From Marinobacter azerbaijanicus (lineage in GTDB: Bacteria; Pseudomonadota; Gammaproteobacteria; Pseudomonadales; Oleiphilaceae): DNA of 40,513 nt. Below, piece by piece: positions 28,341 to 35,881 of the stretch (positions are counted from its first letter, which is position 1; each line of letters begins with the position of its first letter). The notes below the pieces were generated by a model, which saw nothing but the letters and a program-made list of their open reading frames with translations, made no database searches and was not told where the DNA came from. A program made the position numbers and the translations under genes. The stretch covers positions 1-40,513 of the forward strand of contig NZ_JASSVS010000018.1 in NCBI RefSeq assembly GCF_030250645.1, given 5' to 3'.

Positions 28341-28630
28341 ATCAGGAACGTATTTACAAGATTCTTCTTGGGCCGCACGTATCAGAGAAAGCCTCTCTGG
28401 TAGCGGAAAGCGGACAGGTGGTGTTTCGTGTAGCCCCTGACGCAACCAAGCCCGAGATCAAGAAAGCCGTTGAGCAGCTGTTCAACGTCACCGTCGAAGG
28501 TGTTCAGGTTCTGAACCGTAAGGGTAAGCTCAAGCGTACCGTTCGCGGCTTCGGCAAGCGTGCTGACATTCGTAAGGCTTATGTGAAGCTTGCGGACGGT
28601 CAGGACATTGATTTTCTGGATGTGGAATAA
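28337..28630 (+). CDS. rplW: 50S ribosomal protein L23
   Basis: The 97-residue protein lies at the tunnel exit and docks trigger factor and SRP. The sequence ERIYKILLGPHVSEKASL and the C-terminal EGVQVLNRKGKLKR are typical. The start overlaps the rplD stop by four bases, so the two are translationally coupled. rplB follows after 17 bases. Confidence 0.98.
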   Translation: MNQERIYKILLGPHVSEKASLVAESGQVVFRVAPDATKPEIKKAVEQLFNVTVEGVQVLNRKGKLKRTVRGFGKRADIRKAYVKLADGQDIDFLDVE

Positions 28631-28647
28631 GGTAAAGGGGTCGTAAA

Positions 28648-29475
28648 ATGCCGATCGTCAAAACCAAGCCAACATCTGCCGGCCGCCGTCACGTTGTTAA
28701 GCTCTTTAACCCTGATCTTCACAAGGGGCGCCCTTACGAGCCGTTGGTAGAAACATTGAGTAAATCGGGTGGACGCAACCATTTTGGTCGCATTACTACC
28801 CGTCATATTGGTGGTGGCCACAAGAAGCACTACCGTGTAATCGACTTTAAGCGGACCAAAGATGGTATTCCGGCGGTCATTGAACGCCTGGAATATGATC
28901 CCAACCGCTCTGCGCACATTGCGCTGGTCAAGTACGCCGATGGCGAGCGTCGTTATATCATCGCTCCCAAAGGTATGCAGATCGGTGATCCTGTGCGCTC
29001 CGGCATCGACGCGCCGATTAAAGTAGGAAGCACGCTTCCGCTCCGGAATATTCCGGTCGGTTCCGTGATTCACTGCGTCGAAATCAAGCCTGGCAAAGGT
29101 GCTCAGCTGGCTCGCTCCGCGGGCGCATCCGTACAGCTGGTTGCTCGGGAAGGGGCTTATGCCACCATCCGCCTGCGCTCAGGTGAAATGCGTAAGGTGC
29201 TTGTTGACTGTCGTGCAACGTTGGGCGAGGTGTCCAACAGCGAACACAGCCTCAAGCAGCTTGGTAAAGCGGGTGCATCACGTTGGCGCGGTAAACGTCC
29301 AACAGTACGTGGTGTTGCTATGAACCCAGTTGACCACCCACATGGTGGTGGTGAAGGGCGTACCTCTGGCGGGCGTCACCCGGTTACTCCGTGGGGTGTT
29401 CCGACCAAAGGGCATAAGACTCGTAAGAACAAACGTACTGACAAGATGATAGTACGTCGTCGTTCAGCCAAGTAA
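28648..29475 (+). CDS. rplB: 50S ribosomal protein L2
   Basis: The 275-residue protein is needed for subunit association and peptidyl transferase activity. It begins MPIVKTKPTSAGRRHVVKL and carries the invariant C-terminal segment MNPVDHPHGGGEGRTSGG, including the essential histidine, then PVTPWGVPTKGHKTR. Length is near the usual 273-275. rpsS follows after 23 bases. Confidence 0.99.
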   Translation: MPIVKTKPTSAGRRHVVKLFNPDLHKGRPYEPLVETLSKSGGRNHFGRITTRHIGGGHKKHYRVIDFKRTKDGIPAVIERLEYDPNRSAHIALVKYADGERRYIIAPKGMQIGDPVRSGIDAPIKVGSTLPLRNIPVGSVIHCVEIKPGKGAQLARSAGASVQLVAREGAYATIRLRSGEMRKVLVDCRATLGEVSNSEHSLKQLGKAGASRWRGKRPTVRGVAMNPVDHPHGGGEGRTSGGRHPVTPWGVPTKGHKTRKNKRTDKMIVRRRSAK

Positions 29476-29498
29476 ACGACTACATAGAGGTAAATGCT

Positions 29499-29774
29499 GT
29501 GCCACGTTCTTTGAAGAAAGGTCCTTTTATAGACCTGCATCTGTTGAAGAAGGTCGAGGCAGCTCTGGAAGCTAACGACAAGCGGCCGATCAAAACCTGG
29601 TCCCGCCGGTCGACAGTGTTTCCGGAGATGGTAGGCCTGACCATTGCAGTCCACAACGGCAAGCAGCACGTGCCGGTTTATGTCACCGAAGATATGGTCG
29701 GTCATAAACTGGGTGAGTTCGCGGCAACGCGTACTTATCGTGGTCATGCGGCCGACAAGAAAGCTAAACGCTGA
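29499..29774 (+). CDS. rpsS: 30S ribosomal protein S19
   Basis: The 91-residue head protein contacts S13 and the intersubunit bridge. The start is GTG 29499, giving MPRSLKKGPFIDLHLLKKVE; GAGGTAA lies upstream. The C-terminal half (HVPVYVTEDMVGHKLGEFA, TRTYRGHAADKK) is standard. rplV begins 16 bases after the stop. Confidence 0.98.
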   Translation: MPRSLKKGPFIDLHLLKKVEAALEANDKRPIKTWSRRSTVFPEMVGLTIAVHNGKQHVPVYVTEDMVGHKLGEFAATRTYRGHAADKKAKR

Positions 29775-29790
29775 TTGTGAGGTAATAGAA

Positions 29791-30123
29791 ATGGAAGTAG
29801 CAGCCAAGTACAAGGGCGCTCGCCTCTCAGCTCAGAAAGCGCGTCTTGTCGCTGACCAAGTACGCGGCAAGGCTGTTGAGGACGCCCTGAACATTCTGAC
29901 TTTCAGCCCTAAGAAGGCAGCGGTCATTCTCAAGAAGGCTCTTGAGTCTGCCATTGCCAACGCTGAGCACAACGAAGGTCTGGACGTAGATGATCTGCGG
30001 GTTTCCACCGTCATGGTGGATGAGGGTCCGACGCTCAAGCGAATCAAGGCTCGAGCCAAGGGGCGCGCTGACCGGATTTTCAAGCGCACCTGTCATATCA
30101 CCGTCAAGGTCGCCGACAAGTAG
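29791..30123 (+). CDS. rplV: 50S ribosomal protein L22
   Basis: The 110-residue protein forms part of the exit-tunnel constriction and is a macrolide-resistance site. ATG 29791 after GAGGTAATAG gives MEVAAKYKGARLSAQKARLV at normal length; the frame is open upstream inside rpsS but that part is not coding. The tunnel hairpin (GPTLKRIKARAKGRADRI) looks wild type. rpsC starts 11 bases after the stop. Confidence 0.98.
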   Translation: MEVAAKYKGARLSAQKARLVADQVRGKAVEDALNILTFSPKKAAVILKKALESAIANAEHNEGLDVDDLRVSTVMVDEGPTLKRIKARAKGRADRIFKRTCHITVKVADK

Positions 30124-30134
30124 GAGATGCTCAG

Positions 30135-30818
30135 ATGGGTCATAAAGTAAATCCAACCGGCATGCGCCTGGGTGTGATCAAAGAGCACAACTCAGTGTGG
30201 TATGCGGAAAAAGCGGAATACGCGAACAACCTGTTGAACGATATTCAGGTTCGCGAATTCCTCGACAAGCGTCTGGTAAAGGCGTCTGTCAGCAAGATTG
30301 TGATCGAGCGCCCTGCTCAGAACGCCCGTATCACGATCCATACAGCCCGTCCCGGTATTGTTATCGGTAAGAAGGGTGAAGATGTTGACCGTCTGCGTCG
30401 CGAAGTCAGCGACATGATGGGCGTGCCCGTGCACATCAACATCGAAGAAGTCCGCAAGCCGGACCTGGATGCCCGCCTGGTCGCGCAGAACGTTGCGGGT
30501 CAGCTGGAGCGTCGTGTGATGTTCCGTCGCGCCATGAAGCGTGCGGTACAGAATGCGATGCGCCAGGGCGCGAAAGGCATCAAGATTCAGGTTGGCGGTC
30601 GTCTCGGGGGTGCTGAAATTGCCCGTTCCGAGTGGTATCGCGAAGGTCGTGTACCGCTGCACACTCTGCGTGCAGATATCGATTACTCGACCTACGAAGC
30701 GAAGACCACCTACGGCATTATCGGCGTCAAGGTATGGATCTTCAAAGGTGAGATTCTTGGTGGTATGGAGCAGGTCCGTGCTGACAAGAAAGCCTCTGGG
30801 AAGAAAGGTTCTAAGTAA
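30135..30818 (+). CDS. rpsC: 30S ribosomal protein S3
   Basis: The 227-residue protein forms the mRNA entry pore with S4 and S5. It begins MGHKVNPTGMRLGV, has a KH domain with GIVIGKKGEDVDRLR, and a C-terminal domain with GIKIQVGGRLGGAEIARSEW and GIIGVKVWIFKGE. A basic tail ends KKASGKKGSK. rplP begins 12 bases later. Confidence 0.99.
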   Translation: MGHKVNPTGMRLGVIKEHNSVWYAEKAEYANNLLNDIQVREFLDKRLVKASVSKIVIERPAQNARITIHTARPGIVIGKKGEDVDRLRREVSDMMGVPVHINIEEVRKPDLDARLVAQNVAGQLERRVMFRRAMKRAVQNAMRQGAKGIKIQVGGRLGGAEIARSEWYREGRVPLHTLRADIDYSTYEAKTTYGIIGVKVWIFKGEILGGMEQVRADKKASGKKGSK

Positions 30819-30830
30819 AGGGGCACTCAA

Positions 30831-31244
30831 ATGCTGCAACCAAAACGCACCAAATTTCGCAAGGTAATGAAAGGCCGTAACACCGGTCTTGCTCACCGTG
30901 CTAACAAGGTGAGCTTCGGTGAATACGGATTGAAGGCGACAACCCGTGGGCGTATAACTGCGCGCCAGATCGAGGCAGCGCGTCGTACCATGACTCGTCG
31001 CATCAAGCGGGGCGGTAAGATCTGGATCCGGGTATTCCCGGACAAGCCGATCTCCAGCAAGCCGCTGGAAGTACGAATGGGTAAAGGTAAGGGTTCTGTC
31101 GAGTATTGGGTGGCTGAGATTCAGCCAGGCCGGATGCTTTATGAGATGGAAGGCGTCTCCGAGGAAATTGCTCGCGATGCATTCACTCTTGCTGCGGCCA
31201 AACTGCCCGTACAGACCACCTTTGTTACGAGGACGGTGATGTGA
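30831..31244 (+). CDS. rplP: 50S ribosomal protein L16
   Basis: The 137-residue protein sits near the A site and helps position tRNA. It begins MLQPKRTKFRKVMKGRNTGL and contains RQIEAARRTMTRRIKRGGK and MGKGKGSVEYWVAEIQPGR; the arginine hydroxylated by YcfD in E. coli lies in this region. The stop overlaps the next start (TGATG). Confidence 0.98.
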   Translation: MLQPKRTKFRKVMKGRNTGLAHRANKVSFGEYGLKATTRGRITARQIEAARRTMTRRIKRGGKIWIRVFPDKPISSKPLEVRMGKGKGSVEYWVAEIQPGRMLYEMEGVSEEIARDAFTLAAAKLPVQTTFVTRTVM

Positions 31245-31435
31245 TGAAAGCAACAGAGCTGCGTGACAAGTCAGTCGAGGAGCTGAACAAAGAGCTGATC
31301 GACCTCCTGAAGGAGCAGTTCAACCTGCGCATGCGTAAGGCGACAGGTCAGCTGAATCAGTCTCATCTTCTACCGAAGGTGAAGCGTGACATTGCTCGCG
31401 TGAAAACGGTTATGAATGAAAAGGCAGGACAGTAA
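31244..31435 (+). CDS. rpmC: 50S ribosomal protein L29
   Basis: The 63-residue helical protein lies near the tunnel exit beside L23. I chose ATG 31244 (MKATELRDKSVEELNKEL) because it matches the family start and overlaps the rplP stop by one base; an in-frame GTG at 31241 would add one residue. The C-terminal HLLPKVKRDIARVKTVMNEK is typical. rpsQ begins one base after the stop. Confidence 0.97.
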   Translation: MKATELRDKSVEELNKELIDLLKEQFNLRMRKATGQLNQSHLLPKVKRDIARVKTVMNEKAGQ

Positions 31436-31436
31436 C

Positions 31437-31703
31437 ATGACTGAAGCTACCCAAACTGCCAGAACCCTGAGCGGCAAGGTCGTGAGCAACAAAATGGAGA
31501 AATCCATTGTGGTTCTGGTTGAGCGCCAGGTTAAGCATCCTCTGTACGGTAAGTACATGAAGCGCTCATCCAAAATTCACGCTCACGACGAGAGCAATCA
31601 GTGCAACATCGGTGACACCGTTACAATCCAGGAAACCCGCCCGGTCTCCAAGACCAAAAGCTGGGCTCTGGTGGAAGTCACCGAACGCGCATCGAAGGTG
31701 TAA
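31437..31703 (+). CDS. rpsQ: 30S ribosomal protein S17
   Basis: The 88-residue protein binds the 5' domain of 16S rRNA. ATG 31437 gives MTEATQTARTLSGKVVSNKMEKS, with the conserved RQVKHPLYGKYMKRSSKIHAHDE (in part: KHPLYGKYMKRSSKIHAHDE) and GDTVTIQETRPVSKTKSW. It is the last gene of the S10 set; a 58-base spacer separates it from rplN, the first spc gene. Confidence 0.98.
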   Translation: MTEATQTARTLSGKVVSNKMEKSIVVLVERQVKHPLYGKYMKRSSKIHAHDESNQCNIGDTVTIQETRPVSKTKSWALVEVTERASKV

Positions 31704-31761
31704 CTCGCCCGGACGGTGAGTCTTGTCGTAACGGCAAAGTGGTTTCTGCTGGAGAACAACC

Positions 31762-32130
31762 ATGATTCAGACTCAAACAATGCTTGAAGTCGCGGACAAC
31801 AGTGGTGCACGTCAGGTTATGTGCATCAAGGTCCTGGGCGGTTCACATAGGCGTTACGCCAGCGTTGGGGATATCATCAAGGTAACCGTTAAGGAAGCCA
31901 TCCCCCGCGGTAAAGTGAAAAAAGGCCAGGTCCTGAAAGCTGTCGTTGTACGTACCCGTAAAGGTGTACGTCGTCCCGACGGGTCGCTTATTCGTTTCGA
32001 CGGAAACGCGGCAGTACTTCTGAACAATCAGGACGCACCAATTGGTACCCGTATCTTCGGACCGGTTACCCGTGAACTGCGGAATGAGAAGTTCATGAAA
32101 ATTATTTCACTGGCACCCGAAGTACTTTAA
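31762..32130 (+). CDS. rplN: 50S ribosomal protein L14
   Basis: The 122-residue protein lies at the subunit interface and contacts L19. It begins MIQTQTMLEVADNSGARQVM and contains KVLGGSHRRYASVGDII and FDGNAAVLLNNQDAPIGTRI, with GPVTRELR near the end. Length is standard. GGAGAA precedes the start. First gene of the spc operon; no clear separate promoter is seen in the spacer before it. Confidence 0.99.
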   Translation: MIQTQTMLEVADNSGARQVMCIKVLGGSHRRYASVGDIIKVTVKEAIPRGKVKKGQVLKAVVVRTRKGVRRPDGSLIRFDGNAAVLLNNQDAPIGTRIFGPVTRELRNEKFMKIISLAPEVL

Positions 32131-32146
32131 GGACCAGAGGCCGGTT

Positions 32147-32467
32147 ATGAAAAAGATCAAACGAGATGACGAAGTAATCGTCACTACGGGGAAAGACCAA
32201 GGCAAACGTGGTAAAGTCCTGAAGGTTCAGGACGACGGCCGGGTTATTGTTTCTGGGATCAATATGATCAAGAAGCATACCAAGCCGAACCCGATGTCTG
32301 GTACTCCAGGTGGCATCGTCGAAAAAGAAGCACCTATCCAGGCTTCCAACGTGGCTATTTTTAATCCGCAGACCGGCAAGGCCGATCGCGTAGGCTTCCA
32401 GATCAAGGAAGACGGCGCCAAGGTGCGGATTTTCAAGTCCACGAAAGAAGTCGTCGATAACCAGTAA
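32147..32467 (+). CDS. rplX: 50S ribosomal protein L24
   Basis: The 106-residue assembly-initiator protein binds domain I of 23S rRNA. It starts MKKIKRDDEVIVTTGKDQGKR, a KOW motif, and continues with VSGINMIKKHTKPNP and EAPIQASNVAIFNPQTGKADR. Because it is also a domain I binder, it is a second candidate for binding the 23S-like segment upstream of rplC. rplE starts 15 bases later. Confidence 0.98.
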   Translation: MKKIKRDDEVIVTTGKDQGKRGKVLKVQDDGRVIVSGINMIKKHTKPNPMSGTPGGIVEKEAPIQASNVAIFNPQTGKADRVGFQIKEDGAKVRIFKSTKEVVDNQ

Positions 32468-32482
32468 GCGGTGGTGGTTACG

Positions 32483-33022
32483 ATGCTTAATATGAAAGAG
32501 CAGTACAGTAAGGAAGTGGTACCCGCCCTGCAGAAAGAGTTCAGCTACAAGAACGTAATGCAGGTGCCGCGTATCGAAAAGATCACCCTGAACATGGGTG
32601 TCGGCGAAGCGGTCGGTGACAAGAAGCTGATTGAGAATGCCGTGGCGGATCTTGAGCGCCTGGCAGGTCAGAAAGCGGTTGTCACTCTGGCACGTAAATC
32701 CGTTGCGGGTTTTAAAATCCGTGAAGGTTGGCCGATCGGTTGTAAAGTTACGCTGCGTGGCGAGCGCATGTGGGATTTCTTTGATCGTCTGGTTCACATT
32801 GCGGTACCCCGCATTCGTGACTTCCGCGGTCTGAATCCCAAGTCCTTCGATGGTCGCGGTAACTACAGCATGGGTGTGCGTGAGCAGATCATTTTCCCCG
32901 AGATCGAGTACGACAGAGTCGACAAGATCCGTGGTCTTGACATCACCATTACCACCACAGCCGGTACCGACGATGAAGGTCGTGAACTGCTGAAAGCCTT
33001 CGGCTTTCCGTTCAAGAAATAA
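32483..33022 (+). CDS. rplE: 50S ribosomal protein L5
   Basis: The 179-residue protein binds 5S rRNA and forms a bridge to the 30S head. ATG 32483 (MLNMKEQYSKEVVPAL) gives the E. coli length and has GGTGGTGG just upstream; ATG 32492 and GTG 32471 are alternatives. Conserved segments are NMGVGEAVGDKKLIENAV, RKSVAGFKIREGWPIGCKVT and LNPKSFDGRGNYSMG. Confidence 0.97.
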   Translation: MLNMKEQYSKEVVPALQKEFSYKNVMQVPRIEKITLNMGVGEAVGDKKLIENAVADLERLAGQKAVVTLARKSVAGFKIREGWPIGCKVTLRGERMWDFFDRLVHIAVPRIRDFRGLNPKSFDGRGNYSMGVREQIIFPEIEYDRVDKIRGLDITITTTAGTDDEGRELLKAFGFPFKK

Positions 33023-33034
33023 GGAACGAGTGTA

Positions 33035-33340
33035 ATGGCTAAGGTTTCCATGAAGAACCGCGAGTTCAAGCGTGAAGCAACCGTCGCGAAATACGCGGCC
33101 AAGCGCGCTGAGCTCAAGGGAATTATCAAAAACCCGAATTCCAGCGACGATGACCGTTGGAACGCACAGATGAAGCTGCAACAGCTTCCTCGTGATGCGT
33201 CTCCCTCGCGTCTTCGTAATCGTTGCCAGGTTACAGGTCGTCCCCACGGCGTTCTGCGTAAGTTCAAGCTTTCCCGCATCAAATTGCGTGAAGCTGGCAT
33301 GCGTGGTGATGTCCCGGGTCTGACCAAAGCAAGCTGGTAA
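33035..33340 (+). CDS. rpsN: 30S ribosomal protein S14
   Basis: The 101-residue protein is the long, zinc-free form; the C-terminal half has a single Cys (NRCQVTGRPHGVLRKFKLSR) rather than four. It begins MAKVSMKNREFKREATVAKY. It starts 12 bases after rplE and is followed by an 89-base structured spacer before rpsH. Confidence 0.98.
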   Translation: MAKVSMKNREFKREATVAKYAAKRAELKGIIKNPNSSDDDRWNAQMKLQQLPRDASPSRLRNRCQVTGRPHGVLRKFKLSRIKLREAGMRGDVPGLTKASW

Positions 33341-33396
33341 GGCAGGTACTCTGACCGCAGGTCAGGTGCCCGTTGGTAAGCGGTGCGGCGCGCCGC
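33341..33396 (+). other. Structured rpsN-rpsH spacer
   Basis: CTGACC (33351-33356) pairs with GGTCAG (33360-33365) around GCA, and GGCA (33341-33344) with TGCC (33367-33370). A 12-base GC palindrome GCGGCGCGCCGC follows at 33385-33396. No T run follows either, so an RNA processing or binding role is more likely than termination. Confidence 0.55.
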
Positions 33397-33429
33397 TGCA
33401 CAACTAAAAAGAGCAGGAGTCTCATACCA

Positions 33430-33822
33430 ATGAGTATGCAAGATACGCTTGCGGATATGTTTACCCGTATCCGTAATGCACAGATGGCACAGAAGGCCGA
33501 TGTGGCCATGCCGTCTTCAAAGATGAAGATCTCCGTAGCCCAGGTCCTCAAGGACGAAGGTTACGTAGCGGATTTTTCCGTCTCAGCTGACGCGAAGCCC
33601 GAGCTGACCATTGATCTCAAATACTTCGGCGGCAAGCCGGTTATTGAGGAAATCAAGCGGGTCAGCCGTCCGAGTCTGCGCCAGTACAAGGGCGCTGGGG
33701 AACTGCCGAAAGTATCCGGCGGTCTGGGAGTCGCGATTGTCTCTACGTCCAAGGGCGTAATGACAGACCGCGCTGCACGTGCTGCCGGCGTGGGTGGCGA
33801 AGTCATCTGCACCGTATTCTAG
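33430..33822 (+). CDS. rpsH: 30S ribosomal protein S8
   Basis: The 130-residue protein binds the central domain of 16S rRNA and in E. coli represses the spc operon. ATG 33430 gives MSMQDTLADMFTRIRNAQM; the frame is open upstream into the spacer hairpins, which is not coding. The C-terminal SKGVMTDRAARAAGVGGEVICTVF is typical. rplF follows after nine bases. Confidence 0.98.
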   Translation: MSMQDTLADMFTRIRNAQMAQKADVAMPSSKMKISVAQVLKDEGYVADFSVSADAKPELTIDLKYFGGKPVIEEIKRVSRPSLRQYKGAGELPKVSGGLGVAIVSTSKGVMTDRAARAAGVGGEVICTVF

Positions 33823-33831
33823 GAGATACAC

Positions 33832-34365
33832 ATGTCCAGGGTTGCCAATAATCCTGTCGTGCTGCCTTCCGGTGTTGAGGTTAAGCTGAACGGACAGGAA
33901 ATTAGTGTGAAGGGGTCCAAGGGATCGCTTCAATTCACCATCCATCCCGTGGTCGACGTTACGCAGGAAGAAGATGTTCTGCGCTTCGCACCTCGTGATG
34001 GCGCCAAACAGTCCCGCGCTCTTGCTGGTACTACCCGCGCACTGGTCAACAACATGGTGACTGGTGTGTCTACAGGTTTCGAGCGCAAGCTCGCGCTGAC
34101 GGGCGTAGGCTACCGTGCCCAGGCGCAAGGTAAGAAGCTCAATCTGACACTGGGTTTTTCACACCCGGTCGAGTATGAGCTGCCCGAGGGGATTACCGCT
34201 GAAACTCCGTCCAATACGGAAGTTGTGGTTCGCGGAATCGACAAGCAACAGGTTGGCCAGGTCGCTGCTGAGATCCGTGCATTCCGTCCGCCAGAGCCTT
34301 ATAAGGGCAAGGGTGTGCGTTATGCGGATGAGCAGGTCAGACGCAAAGAAGCCAAGAAGAAATAA
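33832..34365 (+). CDS. rplF: 50S ribosomal protein L6
   Basis: The 177-residue protein lies near the sarcin-ricin loop and factor-binding site. It begins MSRVANNPVVLPSGVEVKL, includes VTGVSTGFERKLALTGVGYR and LGFSHPVEYELPEGITAE, and ends with the conserved IRAFRPPEPYKGKGVRYADE and a basic tail. GGAGA lies seven bases before the start. Confidence 0.99.
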   Translation: MSRVANNPVVLPSGVEVKLNGQEISVKGSKGSLQFTIHPVVDVTQEEDVLRFAPRDGAKQSRALAGTTRALVNNMVTGVSTGFERKLALTGVGYRAQAQGKKLNLTLGFSHPVEYELPEGITAETPSNTEVVVRGIDKQQVGQVAAEIRAFRPPEPYKGKGVRYADEQVRRKEAKKK

Positions 34366-34374
34366 GGCGGGACT

Positions 34375-34722
34375 ATGAGCGCGAATAACGAAAGATTGCG
34401 TCGCGCACGCAAAGTGCGCATGAAGATCCGTAAGTTGGGTACCAACCGCCTGTGTGTACATCGTACACCGCGGCACATGTATGCCCAGGTTACGACTGCA
34501 GACGGCAGCAAGGTGCTGGCGGCTGCCTCCACGTTGGATAAGGACCTGCGCCAGGGTGCAACCGGTAACGTGGACGCTGCCAAAAAGGTCGGTCAGCTGA
34601 TTGCTGAGCGTGCCAAGGCAGCAGGTGTAGAGCAGGTCGCTTTTGACCGCTCCGGTTACCGTTATCATGGTCGCGTCCAGGCTCTGGCCGACGCAGCCCG
34701 TGAAGCTGGCTTGCAATTCTAA
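34375..34722 (+). CDS. rplR: 50S ribosomal protein L18
   Basis: The 115-residue protein binds 5S rRNA with L5. It begins MSANNERLRRARKVRMKIRK, has LCVHRTPRHMYAQV and ends with FDRSGYRYHGRVQALADAAR and EAGLQF, the standard C-terminus. It starts nine bases after rplF. Confidence 0.98.
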   Translation: MSANNERLRRARKVRMKIRKLGTNRLCVHRTPRHMYAQVTTADGSKVLAAASTLDKDLRQGATGNVDAAKKVGQLIAERAKAAGVEQVAFDRSGYRYHGRVQALADAAREAGLQF

Positions 34723-34734
34723 GAGGTGGAGAAG

Positions 34735-35235
34735 ATGAGCGTTAACGAACAGAAGGCGCCTGAGCTCCAGGAGAAGCTGGTTCAGGTCAATCGCGTCGCC
34801 AAGGTTGTTAAGGGCGGTCGTATTTTTGCCTTCACTGCACTGACTGTAGTGGGTGATGGTAAAGGGCGCGTTGGTTTCGGTCGTGGCAAGGCGCGTGAAG
34901 TGCCGGTTGCGATCCAGAAAGCGATGGAAGCTGCACGCAAGAACATGGTCGACATCCCGCTTGATGGAAATACCCTGCAATATGCGGTTAAAGCGCAGCA
35001 CGGTGGTTCCAAGGTGTACATGCAGCCAGCATCGGAAGGTACCGGCATCATCGCCGGCGGTGCGATGCGCGCGGTACTGGAAGTAGCGGGTGTGCAGAAC
35101 GTACTGTCCAAGTGTTATGGGTCTACCAACCCGGTGAACGTGGTACGTTCCACCATCAAGGGTCTCCAGGCAACACAAGCGCCTGAAGATATTGCAGCCA
35201 AGCGCGGTAAATCCGTGGAAGAGATTCTGGGTTGA
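34735..35235 (+). CDS. rpsE: 30S ribosomal protein S5
   Basis: The 166-residue protein helps accuracy at the mRNA entry and is the spectinomycin-resistance site. ATG 34735 (MSVNEQKAPELQEKLVQVNR) is preferred over GTG 34726, because AGAGG at 34722-34726 fits it. Loop 2 (KVVKGGRIFAFTALTVVGDG) has the usual sensitive sequence. The C-terminal domain has GTGIIAGGAMRAVLEVAG. Confidence 0.97.
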   Translation: MSVNEQKAPELQEKLVQVNRVAKVVKGGRIFAFTALTVVGDGKGRVGFGRGKAREVPVAIQKAMEAARKNMVDIPLDGNTLQYAVKAQHGGSKVYMQPASEGTGIIAGGAMRAVLEVAGVQNVLSKCYGSTNPVNVVRSTIKGLQATQAPEDIAAKRGKSVEEILG

Positions 35236-35239
35236 AGTC

Positions 35240-35428
35240 ATGGCGAACGCAAAAACGATCAAAGTAACACTGACCCGCAGCCCAATCGGCTGTCAGCCCA
35301 AGCACAAGCTGTGTGTGAAGGGTCTGGGTCTCCGTAAAATCGGTCATACCGTGGAAGTGGAAGATACACCGTCTATCCGCGGCATGATCAACCGGGTTAA
35401 CTACCTGGTTCAGGTAGAGGAGAACTAA
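35240..35428 (+). CDS. rpmD: 50S ribosomal protein L30
   Basis: The 62-residue protein binds 23S rRNA. ATG 35240, four bases after the rpsE stop, gives MANAKTIKVTLTRSPIGCQ; the rest (KHKLCVKGLGLRKIGHTVE, IRGMINRVNYLVQVEE) is typical. rplO starts one base after the stop. Confidence 0.97.
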   Translation: MANAKTIKVTLTRSPIGCQPKHKLCVKGLGLRKIGHTVEVEDTPSIRGMINRVNYLVQVEEN

Positions 35429-35429
35429 G

Positions 35430-35864
35430 ATGCGTCTGAACGAACTTAGTCCGGAGCCTGGTTCACGTCCCGCCGCCAAGCGTGTGGGTCGGGGTATCGG
35501 TAGCGGCCTCGGCAAGACCGGTGGTCGTGGTCACAAGGGTCTGAAAGCCCGGTCCGGCGGCAGCGTAGCTCCCGGTTTCGAGGGCGGTCAGCAGCCGTTG
35601 GCCCGTCGTCTGCCGAAGTTCGGTTTCACCTCGCGCCAGCAGCGCTATGTGGCCGAAATTCGTCTGAACGAACTGGCAAAAGTAGATGGTGATGTTGCCG
35701 ATCTCGAGGCCCTGAAGAAAGCTGACATCGTTCGCGAGGAAATTCGCGAAGCGAAGGTCATTCTGTCCGGCGAACTGAGCCGTGCGGTGACCGTCAAGGG
35801 TCTGAAAGTGACCAAAGGCGCACGCGAGGCGATCACTGCCGCGGGCGGTAAAGTCGAAGACTAA
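35430..35864 (+). CDS. rplO: 50S ribosomal protein L15
   Basis: The 144-residue protein takes part in late 50S assembly. It begins MRLNELSPEPGSRPAAKRVG and has the glycine- and basic-rich N-terminal extension GRGIGSGLGKTGGRGHKG, then RRLPKFGFTSR and the C-terminal globular part. AGGAGAA precedes the start. secY follows 17 bases later. Confidence 0.98.
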   Translation: MRLNELSPEPGSRPAAKRVGRGIGSGLGKTGGRGHKGLKARSGGSVAPGFEGGQQPLARRLPKFGFTSRQQRYVAEIRLNELAKVDGDVADLEALKKADIVREEIREAKVILSGELSRAVTVKGLKVTKGAREAITAAGGKVED

Positions 35865-35881
35865 GGCGAGTCGAGGACTAA

